NCBI GenBank assembly: GCA_016762975.1
Contig: JAESUV010000235.1
Coordinates: 4,072 to 9,830 of the forward strand
Source of the DNA: Gammaproteobacteria bacterium
GTDB taxonomy: Bacteria; Pseudomonadota; Gammaproteobacteria; Pseudomonadales; Pseudohongiellaceae
Length of the DNA: 5,759 nt
Direction: 5' to 3'
Part shown: one piece after another, positions 1 through 5,551 of the stretch
Position numbering within the stretch: position 1 is the stretch's first letter
How the letters are laid out: the number at the start of each line of letters is the position of its first letter
Position numbers and translations under genes: made by a program
The notes under the pieces: model-generated
What the model was told of the DNA's origin: nothing
Database searches by the model: none
The model's input: only the letters and a program-made list of their open reading frames with translations

Positions 1-350
1 ATGACAATATGATCGTTTATCGGCTGCCAACTAACTTCTGTGCCATTCACTAAGACGCTGTGAACTCTCTGCTGCGGCAGTAGAAAATCGAGAACGAGTG
101 GCTGCGCACTAGGATCATCCCAGTTTAAGGTAACGTGAGATTTTCCCTTGATTACTTCGGTACGAGAAAGCGGGATATCCAGTGCAAAATGGTAGCGCAG
201 GTCGGAGATGGTTTTGCTGCGGTGCTCGGCAAGCTCCCAAGGAATGCCTTGATCGGTAGTTACTTCAGCACTGTTGCAGCTATTAAGCACAAAAATTCCA
301 ACAACGAGTGTTAATAGCGAGAGCTTATTAGAGCTAAGAGTAGGCTTCAT
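1..350 (-). CDS. M1-family aminopeptidase, lipoprotein form (N-terminal fragment, runs off left edge)
   Basis: This is the N-terminal 116 codons of a gene reading leftward out of the window. The ATG at 350-348 opens a signal peptide with a hydrophobic core (residues 10-22) and a lipobox-like LNSC with the lipidation cysteine at residue 25. A segment reading IPWELAEHRSKTISDLRYHF follows, then a beta-rich stretch ending in NDHIV. The ELAEHR...ISDLRY pattern and the following beta strands resemble the N-terminal saddle domain of M1 (PepN/leukotriene A4 hydrolase-like) zinc metallopeptidases. The catalytic HExxH motif would lie beyond the edge, so activity cannot be judged. The mature protein would be lipid-anchored in the cell envelope and trim peptides. 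No strong Shine-Dalgarno is visible before the ATG. The gene lies 175 bp downstream of the PepSY gene on the same strand, but nothing shows a functional link. The family assignment comes from recognising the N-terminus only. Confidence 0.72.
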   Translation of the reverse strand, partial: MKPTLSSNKLSLLTLVVGIFVLNSCNSAEVTTDQGIPWELAEHRSKTISDLRYHFALDIPLSRTEVIKGKSHVTLNWDDPSAQPLVLDFLLPQQRVHSVLVNGTEVSWQPINDHIV

Positions 351-525
351 ATAACAGTTCACGTGTTACTAAATCTTGGGCAAATAGTAGCAGAGAATTC
401 TACTTGAATGGCCTTCAGTTGCGGCTAGCGAAGGGGGAGATTGCGAGACCGAGGGATGGTGCTTAAGAGCCAGTGGCAAAGTCAGGGGCTCAGCTAATTG
501 AAAGCTTGAGCTTAGACGAAAGCCA

Positions 526-1674
526 TTAGGTCGAGGCGGCTTCTACTGCTCTTGTTCGCTTCAGCTTCGCGAGCCAGCGTAGGAAGCGACGAAGTGCTAG
601 CGCGAGCCCTGTCCATACCATGAGTATTGCAGCGAATGAGGCGATGCCTGCAATTGTCTGTCCGGCTAGACCCAGTGCCTCACCTGTGTGCAGAAACCTT
701 ACCCAGCGTCTGGCTTGTGTACCCGCCGTCCGGTCGGTGAAAGGTTCCCACTGAATAACTTCACCACTGCTCACATCTAGAGTCAGTACATGCCGTTTCT
801 GTGGTTGCCCGCCGTTACCTTCATCCAGCGTCAAGGTTATGGAATTTGCTTCTGGTGCAGGTATGGCGAGTGTGATCGTGCGCCACTCGGTGCTGTAGGT
901 TTTTGCCGTGTTTATTAAGTCAGCATAGGGTGCGCGACTCACAGGTGCCGGTACGGGAGCTTCAACGCTAGCGGAGCTATTTCTTACTGGTGGTTCTTCA
1001 CCGGCGAGTCGGTAGACCAAGTTGTTGGCCCAGGAGTAGTTGAAAACGGTGGCGGTAGAAATAATAACGATTAGCGGTATAGCGGCCCAGAAACCGAACA
1101 CATGGTGCCAGTTGAAGTCGCGTGCATTGGCATTGCTATTTGATGCGTTGAACAATATGCGCGCGCGTAGCGTTGCTCGGGCATAAATCTTGGGAAGCCA
1201 CAGATAGATGCCGCTGAGTACCAAAAAGAGAAACATCAGATTTGCGGCACCGGTAATTACGCGTGCCGAGCTACGGTTGTCGCCGGTCATGTTGAACCAG
1301 CGGTGCACGCTACGTACCGTGGAGAAGAAGGCGCTCAAGGAGTCAGAATGTGGATTGTAGGCCTCACCACTATAGGGATTGAGGTATTGAGTCTGGCTGC
1401 GGCCCTGCCTCAGAACGGCGGGGGCAGTTGGGTCTGAGCTCAGCATGAGGCTAGTGGGTTCGAATTCCTCAAGGTTTTGGCCGGCTGTTATCAGCTGATC
1501 GGCTGTCATCATCTGCTGGCCTGATTCGGGCGCCTCATAGTAACTCCGGTCTTCCCATACTTGGATTTGGCGCTCATAGGTGAGTACGACACCGGTTACC
1601 GACATCATCAAAACTACCAGACCAGCGCTGACGCCACAGGTTAGGTGAAGCCAAAAGATTGTTTTTCTAAACAT
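526..1674 (-). CDS. PepSY-associated transmembrane protein, likely iron-uptake (ferric-siderophore reductase-type)
   Basis: This is a complete 382-aa inner-membrane protein of the PepSY-TM family. It has four hydrophobic segments: about 8-32, opening FWLHLTCGVSAG with H10; 139-161, preceded by H124 in VHRWFN; 192-212, preceded by H190-H191 in FNWHHVFG; and 337-362, preceded by H329 in RFLHTGEALG. Histidines at the membrane borders of each helix are typical of the family and may bind heme. Two soluble PepSY-like stretches lie between helices 1-2 and 3-4, presumably in the periplasm. The length fits the family. Characterised relatives such as Pseudomonas FpvG and FoxB act in reductive iron release from siderophores. 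A Fur box directly upstream (1698-1716) supports iron regulation. No siderophore receptor is in the window, so the exact substrate is inferred. A role linked to the neighbouring copper genes is possible but less supported. The start is the first ATG of the frame and gives a clean N-terminal helix; its SD is weak. Confidence 0.85.
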   Translation of the reverse strand: MFRKTIFWLHLTCGVSAGLVVLMMSVTGVVLTYERQIQVWEDRSYYEAPESGQQMMTADQLITAGQNLEEFEPTSLMLSSDPTAPAVLRQGRSQTQYLNPYSGEAYNPHSDSLSAFFSTVRSVHRWFNMTGDNRSSARVITGAANLMFLFLVLSGIYLWLPKIYARATLRARILFNASNSNANARDFNWHHVFGFWAAIPLIVIISTATVFNYSWANNLVYRLAGEEPPVRNSSASVEAPVPAPVSRAPYADLINTAKTYSTEWRTITLAIPAPEANSITLTLDEGNGGQPQKRHVLTLDVSSGEVIQWEPFTDRTAGTQARRWVRFLHTGEALGLAGQTIAGIASFAAILMVWTGLALALRRFLRWLAKLKRTRAVEAAST

Positions 1675-1697
1675 GAAAGACCGTTAAAAATAATACA

Positions 1698-1716
1698 AAT
1701 ACGAATCATTCTCATT
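1698..1716 (-). promoter_or_regulatory. Fur box in front of the PepSY-TM gene
   Basis: Read on the minus strand this is AATGAGAATGATTCGTATT. It differs from the perfect 19-bp palindrome AATGAGAATGATTCTCATT at only two positions. That is the classic Fur-binding pattern of iron-uptake promoters. Its right end lies 24 bp upstream of the ATG at 1674. It sits just upstream of a plausible minus-strand -10 element, TATTAT, at 1695-1690. Iron-loaded Fur would therefore be expected to repress the PepSY-TM gene. No convincing -35 is seen. Confidence 0.85.
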
Positions 1717-1799
1717 CTATATGAAGTCGAATCGCCTTGTCACCCTTTAGTTAGAGAAATAGTTAGTGGATCGAGATTTGCCAAACCATCGATAGAGAA

Positions 1800-1813
1800 T
1801 TGATTGCGATCAA
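1800..1813. promoter_or_regulatory. Candidate FNR/Anr binding site
   Basis: The sequence TTGATTGCGATCAA matches the FNR/Anr consensus TTGAT-N4-ATCAA at all ten defined positions. FNR-type regulators respond to oxygen limitation. Neither strand shows a good -10 at the usual distance for a site centred at -41.5. The regulated transcript is therefore unknown. The site may act on the PepSY-TM gene from a distance, or may be fortuitous. Confidence 0.45.
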
Positions 1814-2038
1814 TCAACACACAGAGCCACCTGTTGCCAAGTTCAAGCGGATCACGCAATTTTTGTATTGCGGTTTTCAATTTTAATATGAATGTCTGTA
1901 CACCATTTTCAATGATTGTTTCAGCCCAAAGAGGGCCGTTCTCTAACGTGCTGGATTAATGCTATTATGAAGATGATGCTCTCGCACAAGAATTTTTACG
2001 CCTTGCCGGTCTCTGGTTAGAGTAGGTGGTACATGCAC

Positions 2039-2069
2039 TTGACTTTAGAGTGGGTCAAAGCTATTAAAT
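2039..2069 (+). promoter_or_regulatory. MerR/CueR-type promoter of the copper cluster
   Basis: A -35 element TTGACT (2039-2044) and a -10 element TTAAAT (2064-2069) are separated by 19 bp. This over-long spacing is characteristic of promoters that MerR-family activators such as CueR, HmrR, CadR or PbrR untwist. The spacer carries an imperfect dyad, ACTTT...AAAGCT (2042-2062). An alternative -10, TATTAA (2062-2067), would give a normal 17-bp spacing and basal activity. The predicted transcript start lies about 35 bp before the ATG at 2111. The promoter is similar base by base to the one at 5482-5512, which supports a shared metal-responsive regulator. That regulator is not encoded in this window. 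Confidence 0.7.
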
Positions 2070-2110
2070 AGCGTCCTGAAAACTAACTGAAATACCCGCA
2101 TACCAATCCA

Positions 2111-2488
2111 ATGAATACGCGTTACATAATCACAGCATTAGTCCTCCTTATGCTCGCGCCAGTGAATGCGGGGGCATCAGCGTGGATGGTTGATTCTTCC
2201 TCTGTGGTTGAGGCTGGCGAGACAGTGACGGCTGAGATGCACATGACAGGCCATGAGCACGAAGCCAATATGGGCTCGTCTCAGAAGCAATCAATGATGG
2301 ATGCCCATGATCATGGCTCCGAGGACTGCGATGATTACTGTATGAATTGCAGTAATCACTATTCCAGCACAGCAATAACCCCCTCTTTAAGTAGCACCTT
2401 TGAAACTGATCGAAAATTCGACAGAACTATCACTGGCACCACTCTAAATCGTGCCTATCTGCTGTTTCGACCCCCAATACCCGCCTAA
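2111..2488 (+). CDS. Small exported His/Met/Cys-rich copper-binding leader protein (CopL/CutF-like)
   Basis: This 125-aa protein is the first gene of the copper cluster. It has a Sec signal peptide (residues 1-24, hydrophobic core 5-16, likely cleavage after ASA). The middle is rich in potential Cu ligands: MHMTGHEHEANM at 43-54, MMDAHDH at 62-68, and a CxxxCxxC motif with Cys73, Cys77 and Cys80 followed by His83. The C-terminus is proline-rich, LLFRPPIPA. Small Cys/His-rich exported proteins ending in RPPI-like tails just upstream of copAB or multicopper oxidase genes are known as CopL (Xanthomonas), CutF (Rhodobacter) and CruR (Bordetella). In these, translation of the leader controls the downstream gene. 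The homology call here rests on architecture, not alignment. The ATG has no good Shine-Dalgarno, suggesting weak initiation. The stop codon lies inside a hairpin (2475-2510), and copA follows 173 bp later. Simple periplasmic copper sequestration is the alternative role. Confidence 0.75.
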   Translation: MNTRYIITALVLLMLAPVNAGASAWMVDSSSVVEAGETVTAEMHMTGHEHEANMGSSQKQSMMDAHDHGSEDCDDYCMNCSNHYSSTAITPSLSSTFETDRKFDRTITGTTLNRAYLLFRPPIPA

Positions 2489-2510
2489 TGGATTGGCGGG
2501 CATTGTTTTT
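2475..2510 (+). terminator. Hairpin plus U-tract overlapping the leader-gene stop codon (terminator/attenuator)
   Basis: CCCGCC (2480-2485) pairs with GGCGGG (2495-2500) around a 9-nt loop that contains the UAA stop (2486-2488). CAAT (2475-2478) and ATTG (2502-2505) extend the stem across an A-C mismatch. Five T residues (2506-2510) follow directly. The shape is that of a Rho-independent terminator. Its 5' arm is coding sequence for the RPPIPA tail, so a ribosome paused at the stop codon would prevent folding. It could thus serve as a translation-sensitive attenuator between the leader and copA. Confidence 0.75.
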
Positions 2511-2623
2511 CAAACCCTCTAGATAGTGTAATTAAATCACCGTACTTGGCTGTCGCCGGTGCAATTTTGGTTTAGTTAACTGCTCCCGATCCTCACTGCC
2601 GTAATCGAATCGCTTATTGTATT

Positions 2624-2635
2624 GCGCAGCTGCGC
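2624..2635. repeat. 12-bp perfect palindrome in the copA leader
   Basis: GCGCAGCTGCGC is identical on both strands. In RNA it could form a small GCGC/GCGC hairpin with an AGCU loop inside the larger SD-masking structure. In DNA it could be a protein site. It lies 26 bp upstream of the copA ATG. No specific regulator is recognised. Confidence 0.4.
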
Positions 2636-2650
2636 GTAAATAAATTCAGC

Positions 2651-2655
2651 AGGAG
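2651..2655 (+). promoter_or_regulatory. Shine-Dalgarno sequence fixing the copA start
   Basis: AGGAG lies 6 nt before the ATG at 2662, an ideal spacing. This supports 2662 over the later in-frame ATGs at 2710 and 2713. It is one arm of the inverted repeat described for 2578-2660. Confidence 0.85.
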
Positions 2656-2661
2656 CAGTTT

Positions 2662-4434
2662 ATGAAGGGAAGACAACCTTCTCATAATTTATCTGGTTTA
2701 ACTTCTTCAATGATGAAGTCGCGACGCCGTTTCGTCCAAGGTCTGGCCGGGGGCGGCATATTGAGTGCCGGGTTAGCAAGTAGTAGCTTTGTCTTTGGTA
2801 ATCCAGCGACAAGTACGGTGCGTAGACCGGAGGAGCTCCGGGGCAGGGTATTCAACCTGTTCATTGATGAGACCATAGTCAACTTCACTGGCAGTGAGCA
2901 TAGAGCGACTGCAATCAACGGTTCGATTCCGGGGCCGACATTGCGCTGGAAAGAAGGAGAAGAAGTCACTATCAATGTGACTAATCGGCTAAAGGAAAGA
3001 ACCTCGCTTCACTGGCATGGCATGATCCTTCCTTTCAATATGGATGGAGTTCCTGGCATTAGTTTCCCAGGCATCGCGCCAGGTGAAACTTTTCAATACC
3101 GGTTTAAAGTGCAGCAGAGCGGCACCTACTGGTACCACTCCCATTCTGCGTTTCAGGAGATGACTGGCATGTACGGCGCGATCATCATTGAGCCTGCTTC
3201 AGTCGAGCATATTCAAGCTGATCAGGATCACGTGATAATGCTGTCTGAATGGACGGACGAAGATCCGTTCTACGTGTTTCAGAAATTGAAAACGATGGGG
3301 CACCTGTATAATTTTAATCAGCCTACTTTACCCGGTTTGATCCGTGATATCGCAGAACGGGGTCTGGGCGCCGCGGTGAGTAAGCGTGACATGTTCAATT
3401 CCATGCGAATGAAGCCGACTGATCTGGCTGACCTCTCTGCTGAAACGCTGACCTATTTAGTCAATGGTATTACTCCTGCAGGTAACGACACTAGTCTGTT
3501 TGAAAAAGGCCAGCGAGTGCGGTTGCGAATTATTAATGCGGCTGGAAATACTTTTTTTGATGTGCGCATTCCAGATCTGCCCATGACTGTAGTTCAAGTC
3601 GATGGCATGAATGTGGAGCCGGTTACGGTCGATGAGCTTCGACTTGGTGCGGGCGAAACCTATGACGTTGTTGTTACACCTACTGAAGATGCCTACACAA
3701 TCTTTGCGGAAACGATGGATCGAACTGGCTTCGCTCGCGGGACTCTTGCAACGAGACCTGGTCTGACTGCTCCCGTACCAGAGCGGAGAACGGCACAGTG
3801 GCTTTCGATGGCGGATATGATGGGCAATATGTCCGGTGGTGACCATGATATGGCGGGGATGAATCATGGCAGCGACGACAATGGCGATATGCAAATGAGC
3901 ATGGGGAACTCGGTTAGAAGCAGGCATGCCACTTCAGAGTTTGGTCCCAGCACTGATATGCGCGTGGATTTTCCGCGCACCAATCTAGACGATCCGGGGG
4001 TGGGTCTTCGTGGTGCTAGCCACCGTGTGCTTGCTCTTGCTGACTTGAGGTCGCTACACGGTCCGTTTGATGATCGCGAACCTGACCGGGAAATCGAGCT
4101 GCATTTGACCGGTAATATGGAGCGCTATAGCTGGTCAATAGATGGCTTGGAGTACGGTAATTCTACGCCCATTCATTTCCGCCACGGTGAACGTTTGCGA
4201 GTTCATCTTCACAACGACACGATGATGACTCATCCCATGCATTTGCACGGAATGTGGAGTGATATTGAGGATGAAAATGGAAATTTCCTTGTCCGTCGAC
4301 ACACCGTGCCTGTGCAGCCTGCACAGCGGGTTAGTTTCAGCGTGACTGCAGACGCGCTGGGACGTTGGGTTTGGCACTGTCATTTGTTATTTCACATGGA
4401 CGCAGGGATGTTTCGCGAAGTGGTGGTTGTATGA
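2662..4434 (+). CDS. copA: Copper resistance multicopper oxidase CopA/PcoA
   Basis: This is a 590-aa periplasmic multicopper oxidase of the CopA/PcoA type, which oxidises or sequesters Cu(I) during copper detoxification. A Tat signal peptide is visible: twin-arginine SRRRF at 20-24, then a hydrophobic stretch from about 25 to 46. Tat export fits a protein that is loaded with cofactor. The cupredoxin copper motifs are all present: HWH at 117-119, HSH at 159-161, HPMHLHG at 524-530, and WHCHLLFHMDAGM at 571-583. The last two supply the type-1 ligands His524, Cys573, His578 and axial Met583. A Met/His-rich loop at 383-414 (MADMMGNM...MAGMNH...MQMSM) is typical of CopA and probably binds extra copper. 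Length matches the family. A strong SD precedes the start. The stop overlaps the copB ATG by 4 bp (ATGA), implying translational coupling. Upstream RNA structures may control its translation. Confidence 0.96.
   Translation: MKGRQPSHNLSGLTSSMMKSRRRFVQGLAGGGILSAGLASSSFVFGNPATSTVRRPEELRGRVFNLFIDETIVNFTGSEHRATAINGSIPGPTLRWKEGEEVTINVTNRLKERTSLHWHGMILPFNMDGVPGISFPGIAPGETFQYRFKVQQSGTYWYHSHSAFQEMTGMYGAIIIEPASVEHIQADQDHVIMLSEWTDEDPFYVFQKLKTMGHLYNFNQPTLPGLIRDIAERGLGAAVSKRDMFNSMRMKPTDLADLSAETLTYLVNGITPAGNDTSLFEKGQRVRLRIINAAGNTFFDVRIPDLPMTVVQVDGMNVEPVTVDELRLGAGETYDVVVTPTEDAYTIFAETMDRTGFARGTLATRPGLTAPVPERRTAQWLSMADMMGNMSGGDHDMAGMNHGSDDNGDMQMSMGNSVRSRHATSEFGPSTDMRVDFPRTNLDDPGVGLRGASHRVLALADLRSLHGPFDDREPDREIELHLTGNMERYSWSIDGLEYGNSTPIHFRHGERLRVHLHNDTMMTHPMHLHGMWSDIEDENGNFLVRRHTVPVQPAQRVSFSVTADALGRWVWHCHLLFHMDAGMFREVVVV
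3808..3903 (+). other. Met/His-rich copper-binding loop within CopA
   Basis: This segment encodes CopA residues 383-414. It contains repeated MxxM and MxxMxH patterns with two histidines (His395 and His402) interspersed with Gly, Asp and Ser. Such loops are known in PcoA and CueO-type oxidases, where they bind extra Cu ions. The variable, low-complexity composition contrasts with the conserved cupredoxin domains on either side. Confidence 0.7.
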
Positions 4435-5395
4435 ACAAGAGCATAATCACACTGAGTAGTGTTGCTGCGCTAGCATTCAGCCTGAACGCAGAAGTAGTAG
4501 CTCAGGATGGCGACCACCTAATGCATCAAGCCACAGACATGACTCATGACCCTGTGCAGGTCACGATGGATCACGATGCGATGAACCATGAAGAGATGAA
4601 TCATGAAGAAATGAACCATGAGGAAATGAATCATGATGCAATGGACCATTCTGATATGGCAGAGATGGACACTGCTTTGCTGCGTGATCCACATGCCTAT
4701 TCTGGCGGGTTTGAGCGCGGGTCGGGACCGTATGCCTTGCCATCGCAGCGTCGAGTTGTTTTGGCAGATGAGGCTACCTTCGTTGGCGTATGGATGGACC
4801 GGTTTGAATTTGTCGATCATCAGGACAAAGAGGGTGTGAGTTGGAGGGTTTTGCTTGGATTGGTAATAGCTACCGCCGCATCTTACTGCAAGCCCAGATC
4901 GAGATGGTTGAAGGTGAGGTGGAGGAAGGTGAGATAGACCTTTTGTATTCACGTGCAGTTTCGCCATTTTGGGATATCCGCGCAGGCTTACATCGTTCTT
5001 TTGGGGAAAGTGCGGACAGAGACTGGGCGGCGATTGGATTTAAAGGTCTTTCGCCCTATTGGTTCGAGATAGATGCAGCTCTGCATATAGGTAAAAGCGG
5101 AAGCGCTGCCTTGGACTTCGAGGCCGAATACGAACTCCTGCTTACCCAGCGCCTAGTGCTACAGCCACGCATCGACATAAAAGCTTTTAGTGAAACGGAT
5201 GTCGAGTTAGGTCGTGGATCAGGTCTTTCGACGGTGAAGATCGGAGCGCGCCTGCGTTACGAAATTGACAGGCAGTTCGCTCCTTATTTGGGAGTTGAGC
5301 GCGTCAAAAGATTTGGTGAGACAGCAGATCTTCTGCCATTGGGTTTAAGCCAAACGGAAACCCATTGGGTGATTGGCCTCCGATTCTGGTACTAG
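4431..5395 (+). pseudogene. copB: Copper resistance outer-membrane protein CopB, split by a single-base frameshift near 4844
   Basis: The ATG at 4431 overlaps the copA stop by 4 bp. A signal peptide (about residues 1-24) is followed by a Met/His repeat region (46-75) and a conserved CopB lead-in ending DRFEFVDHQDKEGVSW in frame 3. The remaining CopB beta-barrel continues without a stop in frame 2, starting EGFAWIG and containing LYSRAVSPFWDIRAG, GLSPYWFEIDAAL, LLLTQRLVLQPR and RLRYEIDRQFAPYLGVE. It ends GLRFWY, an aromatic outer-membrane protein C-terminus. The two halves join exactly if one G is restored around 4842-4848 (TTGGAGGG), giving about 321 aa, normal for CopB. As written, translation from 4431 stops at 4937 after 168 aa and loses the barrel. 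The intact second frame argues for a very recent mutation or a sequencing error. A TTG at 4841 with a GAGG 7 nt upstream could start the barrel part, but without a signal peptide. Confidence 0.88.
4566..4655 (+). repeat. Six tandem 15-bp units encoding M-x-H-x-x in CopB
   Basis: Six consecutive pentapeptides are encoded: MDHDA, MNHEE, MNHEE, MNHEE, MNHDA and MDHSD (CopB residues 46-75). The three central units differ only by synonymous changes (AAC/AAT, GAA/GAG). Each unit offers a Met and a His, a pattern that binds Cu ions in the periplasm. Repeat number commonly varies in CopB proteins. Confidence 0.9.
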
Positions 5396-5421
5396 CTGAA
5401 GTGTTACTAAAAATGGTTCGG

Positions 5422-5449
5422 CGCCGCAGCTTAGCGGCGTTGCTTTTTT
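5422..5449 (+). terminator. Rho-independent terminator after copB
   Basis: CGCCGC (5422-5427) pairs with GCGGCG (5434-5439) around a 6-nt AGCTTA loop. G-U pairs can extend the stem outward. A run of six T residues (5444-5449) follows. It lies 27 bp after the copB stop and separates the copAB transcript from the next gene, which has its own promoter. Confidence 0.9.
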
Positions 5450-5481
5450 GACCAACAAGACAAATACGGGCTCAGCAATCA

Positions 5482-5512
5482 TTGACATTGTAGTTGGGCT
5501 AAGCTTTATAGT
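5482..5512 (+). promoter_or_regulatory. MerR/CueR-type promoter of the YHS-domain gene
   Basis: A consensus -35 TTGACA (5482-5487) and a -10 TATAGT (5507-5512) are separated by 19 bp, the MerR-activator spacing. The spacer ends in TAAGCTT. Aligned without gaps to the promoter at 2039-2069, 21 of 31 bases are identical. The shared bases include TTGAC, TT, AGT, GG and AAGCT inside the spacer. This suggests one copper-responsive activator controls both transcripts. The start site would lie about 33 bp before the GTG at 5552. Confidence 0.75.
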
Positions 5513-5551
5513 CACAATATTGCGTTGCTCACTAATGAATTGGGAGGGGCT

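Larger units (their letters stand above)
1675..2110. other. Divergent intergenic region between the iron gene and the copper cluster
   Basis: This gene-free stretch of 436 bp separates the leftward PepSY-TM gene from the rightward copper genes. It contains a Fur box (1698-1716), a perfect FNR-type palindrome (1800-1813) and a MerR-type promoter (2039-2069). The middle part (about 1820-2030) is AT-rich. It contains only very short open frames without Shine-Dalgarno sequences, such as 1888-1959 and 1967-2020. I see no tRNA, no clear terminator and no convincing small RNA there. The distance from the FNR-type site to either flanking gene leaves its target unclear. Confidence 0.7.
2578..2660 (+). 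promoter_or_regulatory. Long-range inverted repeat sequestering the copA ribosome binding site
   Basis: AACTGCTCC (2578-2586) is perfectly complementary to GGAGCAGTT (2652-2660). The second arm contains the core of the copA Shine-Dalgarno sequence and ends two bases before the ATG. If both arms pair in the mRNA, the copA start region is closed. The 65-nt loop holds a smaller self-complementary element (2624-2635). This resembles the SD-masking stem-loop reported between cutF and cutO in Rhodobacter. Function here is inferred from sequence alone. Confidence 0.55.

Noticed and set aside
467..491. Weak inverted repeat GAGCC/GGCTC downstream of the PepSY-TM gene as a terminator
   Set aside because: The stem is only 5 bp with a 15-nt loop, and no T-run follows on the minus strand.
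1888..2020. Two tiny open frames (1888-1959 and 1967-2020) in the divergent region
   Set aside because: They encode 23 and 17 residues with no Shine-Dalgarno sequence or recognisable features. Frames this short are expected by chance.
2546..2576. Possible extra promoter for copA (TTGGCT with TTTAGT)
   Set aside because: Both hexamers match poorly, and the spacer lacks the AGT/AAGCT bases shared by the two convincing MerR-type promoters. It cannot be fully excluded.
3457..3927. Open frame of 156 codons on the minus strand opposite copA
   Set aside because: It lies fully inside the well-conserved copA coding sequence. It has no recognisable domain, and its His-rich composition is just the complement of ATG/CAT-rich copA codons.
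4365..4430. Possible earlier start for copB at 4365
   Set aside because: This extension would overlap the conserved HCH copper motif of copA in another frame and would place 22 non-signal residues before the clear signal peptide that starts at 4431.
4838..4850. Programmed -1 ribosomal frameshift in copB
   Set aside because: No X-XXY-YYZ slippery heptamer is present at the junction. CopB proteins are not known to use frameshifting. A one-base deletion or sequencing error is simpler.
4518..4967. Open frame on the minus strand opposite copB rich in His, Met and Ile
   Set aside because: The repeats are the reverse complement of the Met/His tandem repeats of copB. There is no SD or family resemblance.
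366..5413. Shared short string GTGTTACTAAA near 362-373 and 5401-5411
   Set aside because: This is an isolated 11-bp match with no flanking similarity, target duplications or mobile-element features. It is treated as coincidence.
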